Part shown: piece after piece, positions 34,502-42,845 of the stretch
Position numbering within the stretch: position 1 is the stretch's first letter
Layout of the letters: each line of letters opens with the position of its first letter
Program-made: the position numbers and the translations under genes
The notes under the pieces: model-generated
Databases searched by the model: none
Told to the model about the DNA's origin: nothing
Seen by the model: only the letters and a program-made list of their open reading frames with translations
Assembly: GCF_900155945.1 (NCBI RefSeq)
Contig: NZ_FTMN01000001.1
Coordinates: 883,682 to 947,681 of the forward strand
Source of the DNA: Marinobacterium stanieri
GTDB taxonomy: Bacteria > Pseudomonadota > Gammaproteobacteria > Pseudomonadales > Balneatricaceae
Direction: 5' to 3'
Length of the DNA stretch: 64,000 nucleotides

Positions 34502-36781
34502 GTGAGGATCTCTCCCCAGCGCGTCGCGACATTTGCACTGACCAGTGCCATCGCTGCCACTCATGCACAGGCCAATACCGCCGTTGAACAGGACACTGTG
34601 GTTGTCAGCGCCGCCGGTATCGAGCAGAAGTTGATTGATGCGCCCGCTTCAATCACCGTGATCAGCCAGGAAGAGATTAACAAGAAACCTTACCTCACAC
34701 TGCTGGACGCAGTACGTGAAGTGGAAGGCGTAGATGTAGGTGAAACCACGGACAAAACCGGTCAGGGCGGCATCAGCATCCGAGGCATGGGCGCCGACTA
34801 CACCCTGATCCTGATCGACGGTAAGCGCCAGAACAATATCGGTGACATCTACCCGAACAACTTTGGCGGCAACCAGTTCAACCATATTCCGCCCAAGGAG
34901 ATGATTGAGCGTATCGAGATCATCCGTGGCCCGGCCTCTACCCTCTACGGCGCCGATGCGCTGGGTGGCGTGATCAACATCATCACCAAGAAAGTGGGCA
35001 ATGAGTGGCATGGCTCCGTTTCCCACAGCCGTACCATCGAATCCAATGACGATTTCGGTAACGACCAGACCACCGACTTTGCCATCAGTGGCCCCATGGT
35101 TGAAGGCGTGCTGGGCCTGAATGTGCGCGGCAGCCTCTATGAGCGTGACGCTTCAACGCCAAGCTTTGATGACATTACCGACCCCAACGGTGACCTGGTG
35201 CCCCGCTCGCTCGGTTACGGCTCAGGCGGCAAGACTGTGGATAACGAAAACCGCAACCTGGGTATGCGTCTGGACTTCAAACCGGCGGACAACCAGCTGC
35301 TGATGTTCGATATCGAAACCTCACAGCAGGAGTACGACAACGTACCGGTAGACGGCTCCAACCCACTGGGTACCACCGACAGCATTAACCGCCTGCCCCG
35401 TGCCGGCTATGCGCTGGAGCAGGAATTCAACCGCGATCAGATGTCTCTGACCCACGAGGGCACCTGGGGCTTTGGCCACAGCACCATCAGCCTGCATCAC
35501 ATCGAAACCAGTAACGATGGCCGTACCCTGCCTCTGACCGCTACCGAGCGTCTGCTGTATGAAGAGATGGTTGCCAACGGTGCCAGCGATGACGAAATCG
35601 AAGCCACCTTCCTGCCGCGCCAGAACCGCGTGCTGGAAACCCGCCAAACCACACTGGATGTGAAGTTCGACAGCCAGGTAGGTGATCACTGGCTGGTATA
35701 CGGTGGTCAGTACGTGGATGCCGAAATGGAAGACGGCAGCTTCGGCATGAACGGCAGCGGTTTTGCCTCCGGCAGCGTGCAGGAGCACGAGCAATGGTCC
35801 CTGTTCGCCGAGGACAACTGGTCCATCACCAACAGCCTGACCCTCACCGGCGGCCTGCGCTATGACGACCACAACATCTTCGGTGGCCATGTCAGCCCCC
35901 GTGCCTACGCCAACTGGGCCGTTTCCCCTGCCTGGACCCTGAAAGGTGGCGTCAGCACCGGTTACAAGGCGCCTCAGGCCAGCGACCTCTATGATGGCAT
36001 TACCGGCTTTGGTGGCCAGGGCACACGTCCTTTCCACGGCACCCCGGACCTGGAGCCGGAAACCAGCGTAAACAGTGAACTGGCGGTGTACTACAGCCAC
36101 CCCGATGGCCATAACTTCAACGCCACCCTGTTCTCCAACAAGTTCAAGGACAAGATTGAGCGCGGCAACGGTATCTACCACTGCGATGATCCGGCGGCGG
36201 GCAGCAACTGTGCCGATCTGGCGTCTGAATGGAATGAGGTGCTGGGCGACGGTTATCAGTTCAGCCAGCTGGTTAACATCGACAGTGCCCAGATCGATGG
36301 TCTGGAGCTGGCCGGTAAGCTGCAGCTGACCCCGACCCTTTACCTGCGTGCCAACTACACCTATACCGATGCCCGCATCACCAGCGGCGCCAACAAGGGC
36401 GACCCGCTGAGTGGCACCGCCAAGCATATGGCCAACGCAACGCTGAACTGGCAGGCAACGCCCAAGTTCAATACCTACCTGACAGCGGAAATGCGTTCCA
36501 AGCGCTTCACCAGCAGCCCGCGCGGCTGGAACAGTGATGTGGAATACCCGGAGTACTACAAGGACTACACCGTCTACCATCTGGGGGCCAGCTACGAAGT
36601 TACCCCGAACTTCAGACTGAATGCCCGCATCAACAACCTGCTGGATGAAGACTTCACCAGCTACAAGACGGTGTTCACCACCGAAGACGGTGGCGCCAGC
36701 TGGGATCCGAACTACATCGACGATTACAACGTCAAAGCCAAGTCCCGCAACTACTGGTTGTCTGCGACTTACAGCTTCTGA
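34502..36781 (+). CDS. TonB-dependent siderophore receptor (FepA/IrgA-like)
   Basis: The 759-residue outer-membrane receptor has a signal peptide ('AIAATHAQAN'), a TonB-box-like 'DTVVVSA' near the mature N-terminus, a plug domain with 'SIRGMGADYTLILIDGKRQN' and 'IEIIRGPASTLYGADALGGVINIITKK', and a 22-strand barrel ending 'NYWLSATYSF'. The length and the plug resemble catecholate receptors such as FepA, CirA and IrgA. The start is a GTG at 34502 after AAGGAAAAGGA. Fur-like control and the divergent ferric-reductase-like operon support iron uptake. The ligand cannot be read from sequence. Confidence 0.92.
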   Translation: MRISPQRVATFALTSAIAATHAQANTAVEQDTVVVSAAGIEQKLIDAPASITVISQEEINKKPYLTLLDAVREVEGVDVGETTDKTGQGGISIRGMGADYTLILIDGKRQNNIGDIYPNNFGGNQFNHIPPKEMIERIEIIRGPASTLYGADALGGVINIITKKVGNEWHGSVSHSRTIESNDDFGNDQTTDFAISGPMVEGVLGLNVRGSLYERDASTPSFDDITDPNGDLVPRSLGYGSGGKTVDNENRNLGMRLDFKPADNQLLMFDIETSQQEYDNVPVDGSNPLGTTDSINRLPRAGYALEQEFNRDQMSLTHEGTWGFGHSTISLHHIETSNDGRTLPLTATERLLYEEMVANGASDDEIEATFLPRQNRVLETRQTTLDVKFDSQVGDHWLVYGGQYVDAEMEDGSFGMNGSGFASGSVQEHEQWSLFAEDNWSITNSLTLTGGLRYDDHNIFGGHVSPRAYANWAVSPAWTLKGGVSTGYKAPQASDLYDGITGFGGQGTRPFHGTPDLEPETSVNSELAVYYSHPDGHNFNATLFSNKFKDKIERGNGIYHCDDPAAGSNCADLASEWNEVLGDGYQFSQLVNIDSAQIDGLELAGKLQLTPTLYLRANYTYTDARITSGANKGDPLSGTAKHMANATLNWQATPKFNTYLTAEMRSKRFTSSPRGWNSDVEYPEYYKDYTVYHLGASYEVTPNFRLNARINNLLDEDFTSYKTVFTTEDGGASWDPNYIDDYNVKAKSRNYWLSATYSF

Positions 36782-36796
36782 TCCCCTACTTCCTAC

Positions 36797-36820
36797 AAGG
36801 CACCTTCGGGTGCCTTTTTT
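36797..36820 (+). terminator. Rho-independent terminator of the TonB receptor
   Basis: AGGCACC-TTCG-GGTGCCT with a UUCG tetraloop is followed by six T residues, 16 bp past the receptor stop. Confidence 0.95.
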
Positions 36821-37193
36821 GTGTCTGAACCGCGCTGTTAGTCCTCGGTCTGGCGTGCCTTGAGGCCATGCTTGCGCAACCGCCGTCGGCCCTGCTGCCG
36901 CAGGCATCGGAATTGAACCATCAACTTCGGACAGATCACACTGAGTCAAACGACCGGAATATCTTCCGGATTCTCATACAAGGCAGGAATCATCACCGGC
37001 ATCACATTCAGGCGGAAATACAGATCCAGTCGAAACTGTTATGCCTTTTCCCGGAAATTGCTGTCCGAAGCAGCAAAAACGCATCTTCAGGCTATGCTTA
37101 GTGCTATGCCATGAATGTTACCAGGCTGCGCCACTTACTGATCTCAGGCGGCAGTCTCAAGGCATGGTCTGATGAACTGGATAGGCATCTCAC
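36821..37193. other. Intergenic region without a recognised gene
   Basis: These 373 bp between the receptor terminator and the SBP gene hold several short open frames on both strands, but none has a convincing start or a recognisable product. The stretch upstream of 37194 probably contains the SBP promoter. I saw no operator, repeat or RNA signature. Confidence 0.5.
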
Positions 37194-38084
37194 ATGCGAC
37201 AGCTGTTTATGGCATTCGCGCTACTGCTTACGTGTATGCTCGCTCGGCCTGTGCTGGCCCAGGAGCCGATCACGGTTGTGCGCTATGCAATCGATAACCC
37301 CGATTTTACCAAGCGCTACGACTACCCACTGGCACTACTGGAGATGGCGCTGGAGGCATCAGTACCTGCCTATGGCCCCTACCGCATCGAGCGCGCCAGC
37401 TTTCTGGCAAGCCAACAGCGTCTACGAAATCTGGTGGAAGAAGGCGAGCATCTGGATATCACTTTTGGCATGTCCCGACCGGAAATCGAATCCAGAATGC
37501 GGGTGGTGCCTTTCCCGCTGATGAAAGGTCTGCTGGGGTACAGAGTCATGCTGACACGGCCGGACCTGAGATCTCAGCTGGAAAACGTGCACAACCTGGC
37601 CGACCTGAGCCGCTTTGTTGCCGTTCAAGGCGATCAGTGGACAGATACACGCATTCTGCAGGCCAACGGGTTACCGGTGGAAACCTCTTCAGACTATCCA
37701 GGCATGTTTCGGATGCTGCAGGCAGGCCGGGTCGATTACTTTCCGCGCAGCATTGCCGAGGTCTGGGCAGAGCTTGAAGAACCCCTTGCCAAGGGGCTGA
37801 CCCTCAATCAAAAGGTCGTGCTGCGTTATCCGGGCCCCTTCTATTTCTTCGTATCCCGCAACAACCCCGAACTGGCCGAACGCCTCCATGCCGGCCTGAT
37901 GACACTGCATCACTCCGGCCAATTCGAAGCCTTTTTCCGCTCCCGCATGGAAACCCGAAATGCCTTGGCTTTCCTGGAGACTCAGGAGTACAGGCTGCTG
38001 GACCTGGCCACGCCCTTCGACCTGCCTTCTCTGGAGCAAATACCCGATTCGCTGTGGCTGTCACCAGAGCATATGGAACAGTGA
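37194..38084 (+). CDS. Periplasmic solute-binding protein family 3-like
   Basis: The 296-residue protein has a Sec signal ('MRQLFMAFALLLTCMLARPVLAQ') and a two-lobed binding-protein fold: 'VVRYAIDNPDFTKRYDYPLALLEMALEAS', 'LVEEGEHLDITFGMSRPE', 'GYRVMLTRPDLRSQLENV' and 'MFRMLQAGRVDYFPRSIAEVW'. These stand-alone proteins resemble amino-acid SBPs but occur without permease genes. Here too no ABC permease is adjacent, so it may feed a sensor or be orphaned. The ATG at 37194 has only a weak ribosome-binding site. Confidence 0.8.
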   Translation: MRQLFMAFALLLTCMLARPVLAQEPITVVRYAIDNPDFTKRYDYPLALLEMALEASVPAYGPYRIERASFLASQQRLRNLVEEGEHLDITFGMSRPEIESRMRVVPFPLMKGLLGYRVMLTRPDLRSQLENVHNLADLSRFVAVQGDQWTDTRILQANGLPVETSSDYPGMFRMLQAGRVDYFPRSIAEVWAELEEPLAKGLTLNQKVVLRYPGPFYFFVSRNNPELAERLHAGLMTLHHSGQFEAFFRSRMETRNALAFLETQEYRLLDLATPFDLPSLEQIPDSLWLSPEHMEQ

Positions 38085-38089
38085 CACGT

Positions 38090-38602
38090 TCATTCGGCTT
38101 CGATTAAAGGCCGCCCCAGTATGGTTAAGCCAAAGCGCTGACCATCCATTTTTGCGATGCCGGGCAACTGCCCCCAGATGGTGAAACCGGCCTTTTCAAA
38201 CAGGCGCAAACTGGGCGTATTGTGCGAGAAGATATAGGCAGTCAGGTGCGTGATGCCCAATGTCTCGGCCTGCGCCAACACATGCGCCAGCAACCGACGC
38301 CCCAAGCCTTTGCCCTGTGCATCCGGGTGCAGGTAGAGGCTTACCTCGACCGTCTGCTCGTAGGCAGGACGGCCGTAGAACGGCTCCACACTGACCCAGC
38401 CTGCTACGCCGCCATCAACCTCAGCGACCCATATCGGCCGCTGTTCGGTATGACGCTCAAACCATTCCCGTCGCTGTTCCACACTGACCGGCTCAGTGTC
38501 AGCAGTGGCCAGACGGCCGGGAATGGAGGCATTGTAGATATCCACAATGGCAGGCAGATCCGCGGCCTGTGCCCGACGAATTTCAAGCACTTCAGCCGTC
38601 AT
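38090..38602 (-). CDS. GNAT N-acetyltransferase (phosphinothricin acetyltransferase-like)
   Basis: The 170-residue cytosolic enzyme has GNAT motif A 'EVSLYLHPDAQGKGLGRRLLAHVL' (about residues 85-108) with the acetyl-CoA loop Q-G-K-G-L-G, the N-terminal 'RRAQAADLPAIVDIYNASIPG' and 'FEKAGFTIWGQLPGI' typical of the Pat/YncA/MnaT group. Such enzymes acetylate phosphinothricin, methionine sulfoximine or similar amines. Its start overlaps the NSS transporter stop by four bases (ATGA), so the two are co-translated. That pairing suggests the transported amino acid or a toxic analogue is its substrate; inference only. Confidence 0.88.
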   Translation of the reverse strand: MTAEVLEIRRAQAADLPAIVDIYNASIPGRLATADTEPVSVEQRREWFERHTEQRPIWVAEVDGGVAGWVSVEPFYGRPAYEQTVEVSLYLHPDAQGKGLGRRLLAHVLAQAETLGITHLTAYIFSHNTPSLRLFEKAGFTIWGQLPGIAKMDGQRFGLTILGRPLIEAE

Positions 38603-39978
38603 AGTTTGATCACACCGATGGCCTGCAGGAAGATCACCATAATCACCACCGGCACCAGGAAGCGGATCAGCACCAGCCAGAGACGATAGGCTGCACTGTC
38701 GCCGTCCAGCTCTTCAGCGGTGGCTTCCGGTTTCATCACCCAGGCGGTAAACAGTGCCATCAGCAGGCCGCCCAGCGGCAACATCCAGCCCGAGATCAGA
38801 TAATCCAGCGACTCGAAGAAGGTCTTGCCTGCCAGTGTCCAGTCGGCACCAATATTGAACGAAAACACGGTGCCCAGACTCAGCAACCAGATACCACTGC
38901 CGCCCAGTACACTCGCCTTGAAACGAGACATCAGGCGTTTTTCCGTAAGCCAGGCGATGGCCGGCTCAATCAGCGAAAACGCCGACGTCAAAGCCGCGAC
39001 CGAGAGCATCAGGAAGAACAAAGTGCCAAAAAGCGTACCCAGCGGCATCTGGCCAAAGGCGATGGGCAGGGTGACAAAGATCAGACCAGGGCCGCCACCG
39101 GGCTCCAGACCATAGGCAAAGACGATGGGGAAGATCGCCAGACCCGCCAGCAAGGCGGCGGCCGTATCCAGAATGGCCACCAGAATGGATGTACGGGCGA
39201 TGGAGACCTGAGGCGACAGGTAGGAGCCATAGATCATCATGGCGCCACCACCAATGCTCAGGGTGAAAAAGGCGTGGCCCAGCGCTATCAGCACACCCGA
39301 GGCGGTGAGCTTTTCGAAGTCGGGCTTGAACATGAACTCGACCGCTTCGCCAAAATGCCCCGTGGTGCTGGCATAGCCCACCAGAATCAGCAGGAACACA
39401 AACAGCAACGGCATCAACAGGTTGGCGGCCTTTTCCAGACCCTTGCGGACACCACGCCCGACAATGCCCAAGGTCAGCAGCAGTACCAGTGTACTCCAGC
39501 CGATCAGCGGCAGCGGCTGCTGCAGGTGGCCATCAAACATCTGGCCCACCTCTTGTGGCTGCAGGCCGACAAAGGTACCGGTGGCGGTAATCGGAATATA
39601 GGCCAGCGCCCAGCCGGCCACGACCACATAGAAACTGAGCAGCAGGAAACCGGTGACCACGCCCAGGCGGCCCACGTTTTTCCACGCCGGTTTGGCACCG
39701 GCCTCACGGGCCAGACTGGCCATGGAGTTGACCGGGTTCTGTTGCCCGCGCCGACCGATCAATACTTCGGCCATCAACATGGGCACGCCCAGCAAGGCAA
39801 TACAGAACAGGTAAACAAGTACAAAGGCACCGCCGCCGTTTTCACCGGCGACGTAGGGAAACTTCCAAATGTTGCCCAGGCCAACAGCTGCACCTGCAGC
39901 TGCGAGAATAAAGGAGATGCGGGTCGACCACTGCTGCGCAGGGGCGCGCGAGGTCGAGGCATTGGCTGAATTACTCAT
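38599..39978 (-). CDS. Sodium-dependent NSS-family transporter
   Basis: The 459-residue protein has about 11-12 membrane helices and the neurotransmitter:sodium symporter (LeuT-type) signature 'AAAGAAVGLGNIWKFPYVAGENGGGAFVLVYLF' in outline at residues 28-60. This includes the unwound helix 1 that binds Na+ and substrate. 'ILVAILDTAAALLAGLAIFPIVFAYG' and 'FFTLSIGGGAMMIYGSYL' are further matches. Bacterial members carry amino acids such as Leu, Trp or Tyr. It is in an apparent two-gene operon with the GNAT gene. Confidence 0.92.
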   Translation of the reverse strand: MSNSANASTSRAPAQQWSTRISFILAAAGAAVGLGNIWKFPYVAGENGGGAFVLVYLFCIALLGVPMLMAEVLIGRRGQQNPVNSMASLAREAGAKPAWKNVGRLGVVTGFLLLSFYVVVAGWALAYIPITATGTFVGLQPQEVGQMFDGHLQQPLPLIGWSTLVLLLTLGIVGRGVRKGLEKAANLLMPLLFVFLLILVGYASTTGHFGEAVEFMFKPDFEKLTASGVLIALGHAFFTLSIGGGAMMIYGSYLSPQVSIARTSILVAILDTAAALLAGLAIFPIVFAYGLEPGGGPGLIFVTLPIAFGQMPLGTLFGTLFFLMLSVAALTSAFSLIEPAIAWLTEKRLMSRFKASVLGGSGIWLLSLGTVFSFNIGADWTLAGKTFFESLDYLISGWMLPLGGLLMALFTAWVMKPEATAEELDGDSAAYRLWLVLIRFLVPVVIMVIFLQAIGVIKL

Positions 39979-40049
39979 GATTTACACCTGGTTGAACAGG
40001 CGCCTATCCTGCCATATTCAGGCCGTTTTTGCTGCCCTTGAACCCGGCC

Positions 40050-41267
40050 TTAACTGCTCCCTTTCAACTGGTCCAGATAGTTGAGCCAGTTTTGTGCCTG
40101 CGCACGGGTCGACTCATGCTGGCTGGCTTTAACAAAGCTTGAACGTGCCTGGTCAAAGTGGGAACGGTTCAGGTCGGCAATGCCACTGAGCAGATACAGA
40201 TCCACCGCGTCCGGCTTCAATGCGACCGCCTGATCGATACTGCGTTTCATCTCATCCCAGTGCTGCAGCTGCATGTCCAGATAGGCCAGCTGACGCCAGG
40301 TCTTGTACTCCGGCTTGCGCTGAGCAATACGCTCTAGGGTGGCACGCCCCTGGTTGTAGAGCTTGGCGTGCAACTGGGTCTGCGCCAGCAGGCGTTCATG
40401 CTTGAGGGTTCGCTTGATCTGCTGCCGGCTCATCGACTCTTCCAGCAGTTCGGCGGCCCGTTGCGGCAGCCCCTGCTGCATCAGCATCTGCGCCAGCCAG
40501 ATATACTGGCTCTCCTTGTTGAACTTGCCGCCAATCCAGGCTGCTCTCAGCGTCGCCAATGCATCGCGGTGGTGATCACGAATCTGATACACACTGGCCA
40601 GCTGCTCCCAGTAGCGGTCACGCTGTGGATAACGGTTTACCAGCAGCTCCAGTACCGCGGTTGCCCCCTTCCACTGCTTGAGCTGAAAATGTGCCGCCAA
40701 CTGCAAGCGGTACCAGTCTTCCGGTGCCCGGCCTTTCATGCGAATGGCCGCTTTAACCGGCTTGACCACGCGGGACCACTGATCCAGTTGGGAATAGCCC
40801 TGCGCCAGCATCAGGTAGTCTTCGGCACGCACCTTTTCGTTGGCCGCTCCCTGTGTACGCACCTGCTCCATCCAGCGCGCCATGGCATCCACACCCTTGC
40901 GCCACTGCTCTTCATTCATGTGCAGCTGCGCCAGGGTATGCAACAGGCGACGCTGATCTGTCGCAGGCAGCGACTTGAGCTCATAGGCCTGGGCGAAGTA
41001 TTTGAGGGCCGTCGCATGCTGCTGTCTGACCAGTGCCAGATTGCCGCGGAACTGCAGTACATAAGCTCTGGCCGGCTTGCCCAGATCTTCCTGCATCAGC
41101 GCCTTGAGCACCTGTTCGGCCTGTGGATAGTTTTCCTCGGCCATAGCCTGCTGCGCCGCATTCAGCTGCATCAGCACACCCGGCGGCAAGGTCAGCGTTT
41201 CAGCGGATACGGCTGTGCTGAACACAAGCCACAGGACCAGTCCTCGCATGATCGACTTCATTGTCAT
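40050..41267 (-). CDS. Tetratricopeptide-repeat protein of the TonB2 operon
   Basis: The 405-residue protein has a signal peptide ('IMRGLVLWLVFSTAVSAE') and then TPR-like helical pairs throughout, such as 'NYPQAEQVLKALMQEDLGKPARAYVLQ', 'ALKYFAQAYELKSLPATDQRRLL' and 'QLERIAQRKPEYKTWRQLAYLDMQLQ'-like text near the end. A periplasmic TPR protein commonly ends Vibrio-type TonB2 operons. Its start codon shares one base with the TonB stop (TAATG). A role in assembling or stabilising the transenvelope complex is likely, from context. Confidence 0.87.
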   Translation of the reverse strand: MTMKSIMRGLVLWLVFSTAVSAETLTLPPGVLMQLNAAQQAMAEENYPQAEQVLKALMQEDLGKPARAYVLQFRGNLALVRQQHATALKYFAQAYELKSLPATDQRRLLHTLAQLHMNEEQWRKGVDAMARWMEQVRTQGAANEKVRAEDYLMLAQGYSQLDQWSRVVKPVKAAIRMKGRAPEDWYRLQLAAHFQLKQWKGATAVLELLVNRYPQRDRYWEQLASVYQIRDHHRDALATLRAAWIGGKFNKESQYIWLAQMLMQQGLPQRAAELLEESMSRQQIKRTLKHERLLAQTQLHAKLYNQGRATLERIAQRKPEYKTWRQLAYLDMQLQHWDEMKRSIDQAVALKPDAVDLYLLSGIADLNRSHFDQARSSFVKASQHESTRAQAQNWLNYLDQLKGSS

Positions 41268-41938
41268 TACTCCAGCTTGAATTCCAGCCGCTGACGGGTG
41301 CGGAAGGGCACTGCTGCGCCATTCTCGGTCAGCGGGTTAAAGCGCCAGCGCATCAAGGCGCGCTCCACGGCCCGGTCAAACATGCCCGGCGGGTCGGCTT
41401 CGACAATTTTGAAAGAGTCGGGAATCACCCGCCCCTGGGTATCCACGGTAAATTCAGCCACCACATATCCCTGGATGCGCCGGGTCAGCGCACGCCTTGG
41501 ATATTGGGGATTCATGCGCGAAACCGGCGTGGCATTGGCGTGCATTTTTATGCCCGGCGAAGGCACCGGGGCCGGGGATGGCGCAGGCGCCACCGCCGAG
41601 ACCGAGGAGAGATCAACCGACGCGTTGATCTGCATGCCAATCTCCAGCGCCGGCGTTTGCATGTTCAGCGCCACCGAAGGCGTGTTGATATTCACCGGCT
41701 GAGACATGTCCGGTGGAGTTGGTGCCGGTGGTTGCTCAGGCTGCAGCTCCGGGGGCGGCAGCGCTTCACGTTCACGCACCCGCACATCCGAATCCAGCTT
41801 GAGCCGGTGCAGGTTGACCGAGGTATAGTCCTGCGTCTCGGGCGGTTCAGACCGCCCCACCCCGGCCAAATGTGCCATCAGCAAAAACAGCAGCAGACTG
41901 ACCAGCAGCGATGCCGGCAGAAACAGCACGGCGCGCAT
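41267..41938 (-). CDS. tonB2: TonB2-type energy transducer
   Basis: The 223-residue protein has one N-terminal membrane helix ('LPASLLVSLLLFLLMAHLAGV'), a Pro-rich periplasmic spacer (about residues 55-135) and a C-terminal TonB domain ('NPQYPRRALTRRIQGYVVAEFTVDTQG' in part, 'RAVERALMRWRFNP'). TonB couples the inner-membrane proton gradient to outer-membrane receptors. The short spacer is typical of TonB2. It follows exbD with the start and stop overlapping by one base (TGATG), and the TPR gene follows. Fur-box control lies at the operon head. Confidence 0.92.
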   Translation of the reverse strand: MRAVLFLPASLLVSLLLFLLMAHLAGVGRSEPPETQDYTSVNLHRLKLDSDVRVREREALPPPELQPEQPPAPTPPDMSQPVNINTPSVALNMQTPALEIGMQINASVDLSSVSAVAPAPSPAPVPSPGIKMHANATPVSRMNPQYPRRALTRRIQGYVVAEFTVDTQGRVIPDSFKIVEADPPGMFDRAVERALMRWRFNPLTENGAAVPFRTRQRLEFKLE

Positions 41939-42351
41939 CAGCCTGCTCCTTCACGCGTGGCCACGGCCACCTGTTCCACACCGGACATTTTTACCTGGTC
42001 CATCACTTCGACCAGCAGACCCGTCTTGGCCTCCTTGTCCGCCTGAATCATCACGCCCAGATCCGGCTGCTCCACCTTGAGCCGCTCCAGCGTGGGCCGG
42101 ATCATGCGTACATCCACCGGCTGACGGTCCAGCCAGACTTCATCGGTGGCGGTAATCGCCAGCATCACGCCCTGGTTCTCCTTCACCTCGGCGGTGGATG
42201 AAACGGGACGTTCGATCTCGACACCGGCTTCGCGCACAAAGCTGGTGGAGACAATAAAGAAGATCAGCATGATGAACACAATGTCGAGCATCGGTGTCAT
42301 GTCGATCTCGGCATCATTTTCCAATGTGTCCAGATTGAGTCTTTGCCTCAT
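41938..42351 (-). CDS. exbD2: ExbD biopolymer transport protein
   Basis: The 137-residue protein has a short cytoplasmic N-terminus, one membrane helix with the essential Asp ('MTPMLDIVFIMLIFFIVSTSF', Asp at about residue 23) and a periplasmic domain. It joins ExbB in the proton channel that energises TonB. It starts four bases inside exbB (ATGA overlap) and overlaps tonB by one base. Length and motif are standard. Confidence 0.95.
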   Translation of the reverse strand: MRQRLNLDTLENDAEIDMTPMLDIVFIMLIFFIVSTSFVREAGVEIERPVSSTAEVKENQGVMLAITATDEVWLDRQPVDVRMIRPTLERLKVEQPDLGVMIQADKEAKTGLLVEVMDQVKMSGVEQVAVATREGAG

Positions 42352-42845
42352 CCTCTGGCTCCCGTGATATCCAATCGTGTACGTTGCAGCTGGCTCCAGC
42401 GGGCCAGACGATTCCAGATCAACAGCCCGCTGACCGCCATGACCATGCCTGCCAGCGTCGGCAGGGTGGCACGGGCGACACCGGCCGCCATCAAGCGCGG
42501 GTTACCGGTGCCGTTCAGGGCCAGGGTGTCGAACAGGTGAATCATGCCGGTGACCGTACCCAGCAGGCCGATCAGCGGGCAGAGTGCGATCAGCGTGCGA
42601 ATCAGGGGCAGTGCCGACTGCAGGTCCAGCAGCAAATCGGCTCTGCTTAGACGACGATGCCCTCCGGCCGGCAGGTCACGGTAACGGCGAATGCGGCGCG
42701 GGAAGTCGACCCAGCGAAACCAGAGTCGCTCCAGCAGCAGCATCCACAGCACCAGGCTGACCAGCAACAGCGCCCAAAGCACCGGCCCTCCGGCATTGAA
42801 GAAGCCGGTCAGGGCCGCTTCAAACTGGGCCAGATCAGGCAGCAT
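42348..42845 (-). CDS. exbB2: ExbB/TolQ/MotA-family proton channel, ExbB2
   Basis: The 165-residue protein has a first helix near residue 20 ('VLWALLLVSLVLWMLLLERLW') and the family C-terminal block 'LIRTLIALCPLIGLLGTVTGMIHLFDTLALNGTGNPRLMAAGV' in outline, with two further helices. It is shorter than E. coli ExbB, as in Vibrio ExbB2. A longer frame begins at 42866, but the ATG at 42845 has GAAGAGG at good spacing and overlaps the preceding gene by only 11 bp. It forms the inner-membrane motor with ExbD. Confidence 0.92.
   Translation of the reverse strand: MLPDLAQFEAALTGFFNAGGPVLWALLLVSLVLWMLLLERLWFRWVDFPRRIRRYRDLPAGGHRRLSRADLLLDLQSALPLIRTLIALCPLIGLLGTVTGMIHLFDTLALNGTGNPRLMAAGVARATLPTLAGMVMAVSGLLIWNRLARWSQLQRTRLDITGARG

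Noticed and set aside
35321-36949. 542-codon open frame antisense to the TonB receptor
   Set aside because: It is the mirror of a strongly coding plus-strand gene in biased, GC-rich DNA. The product has no domain pattern.
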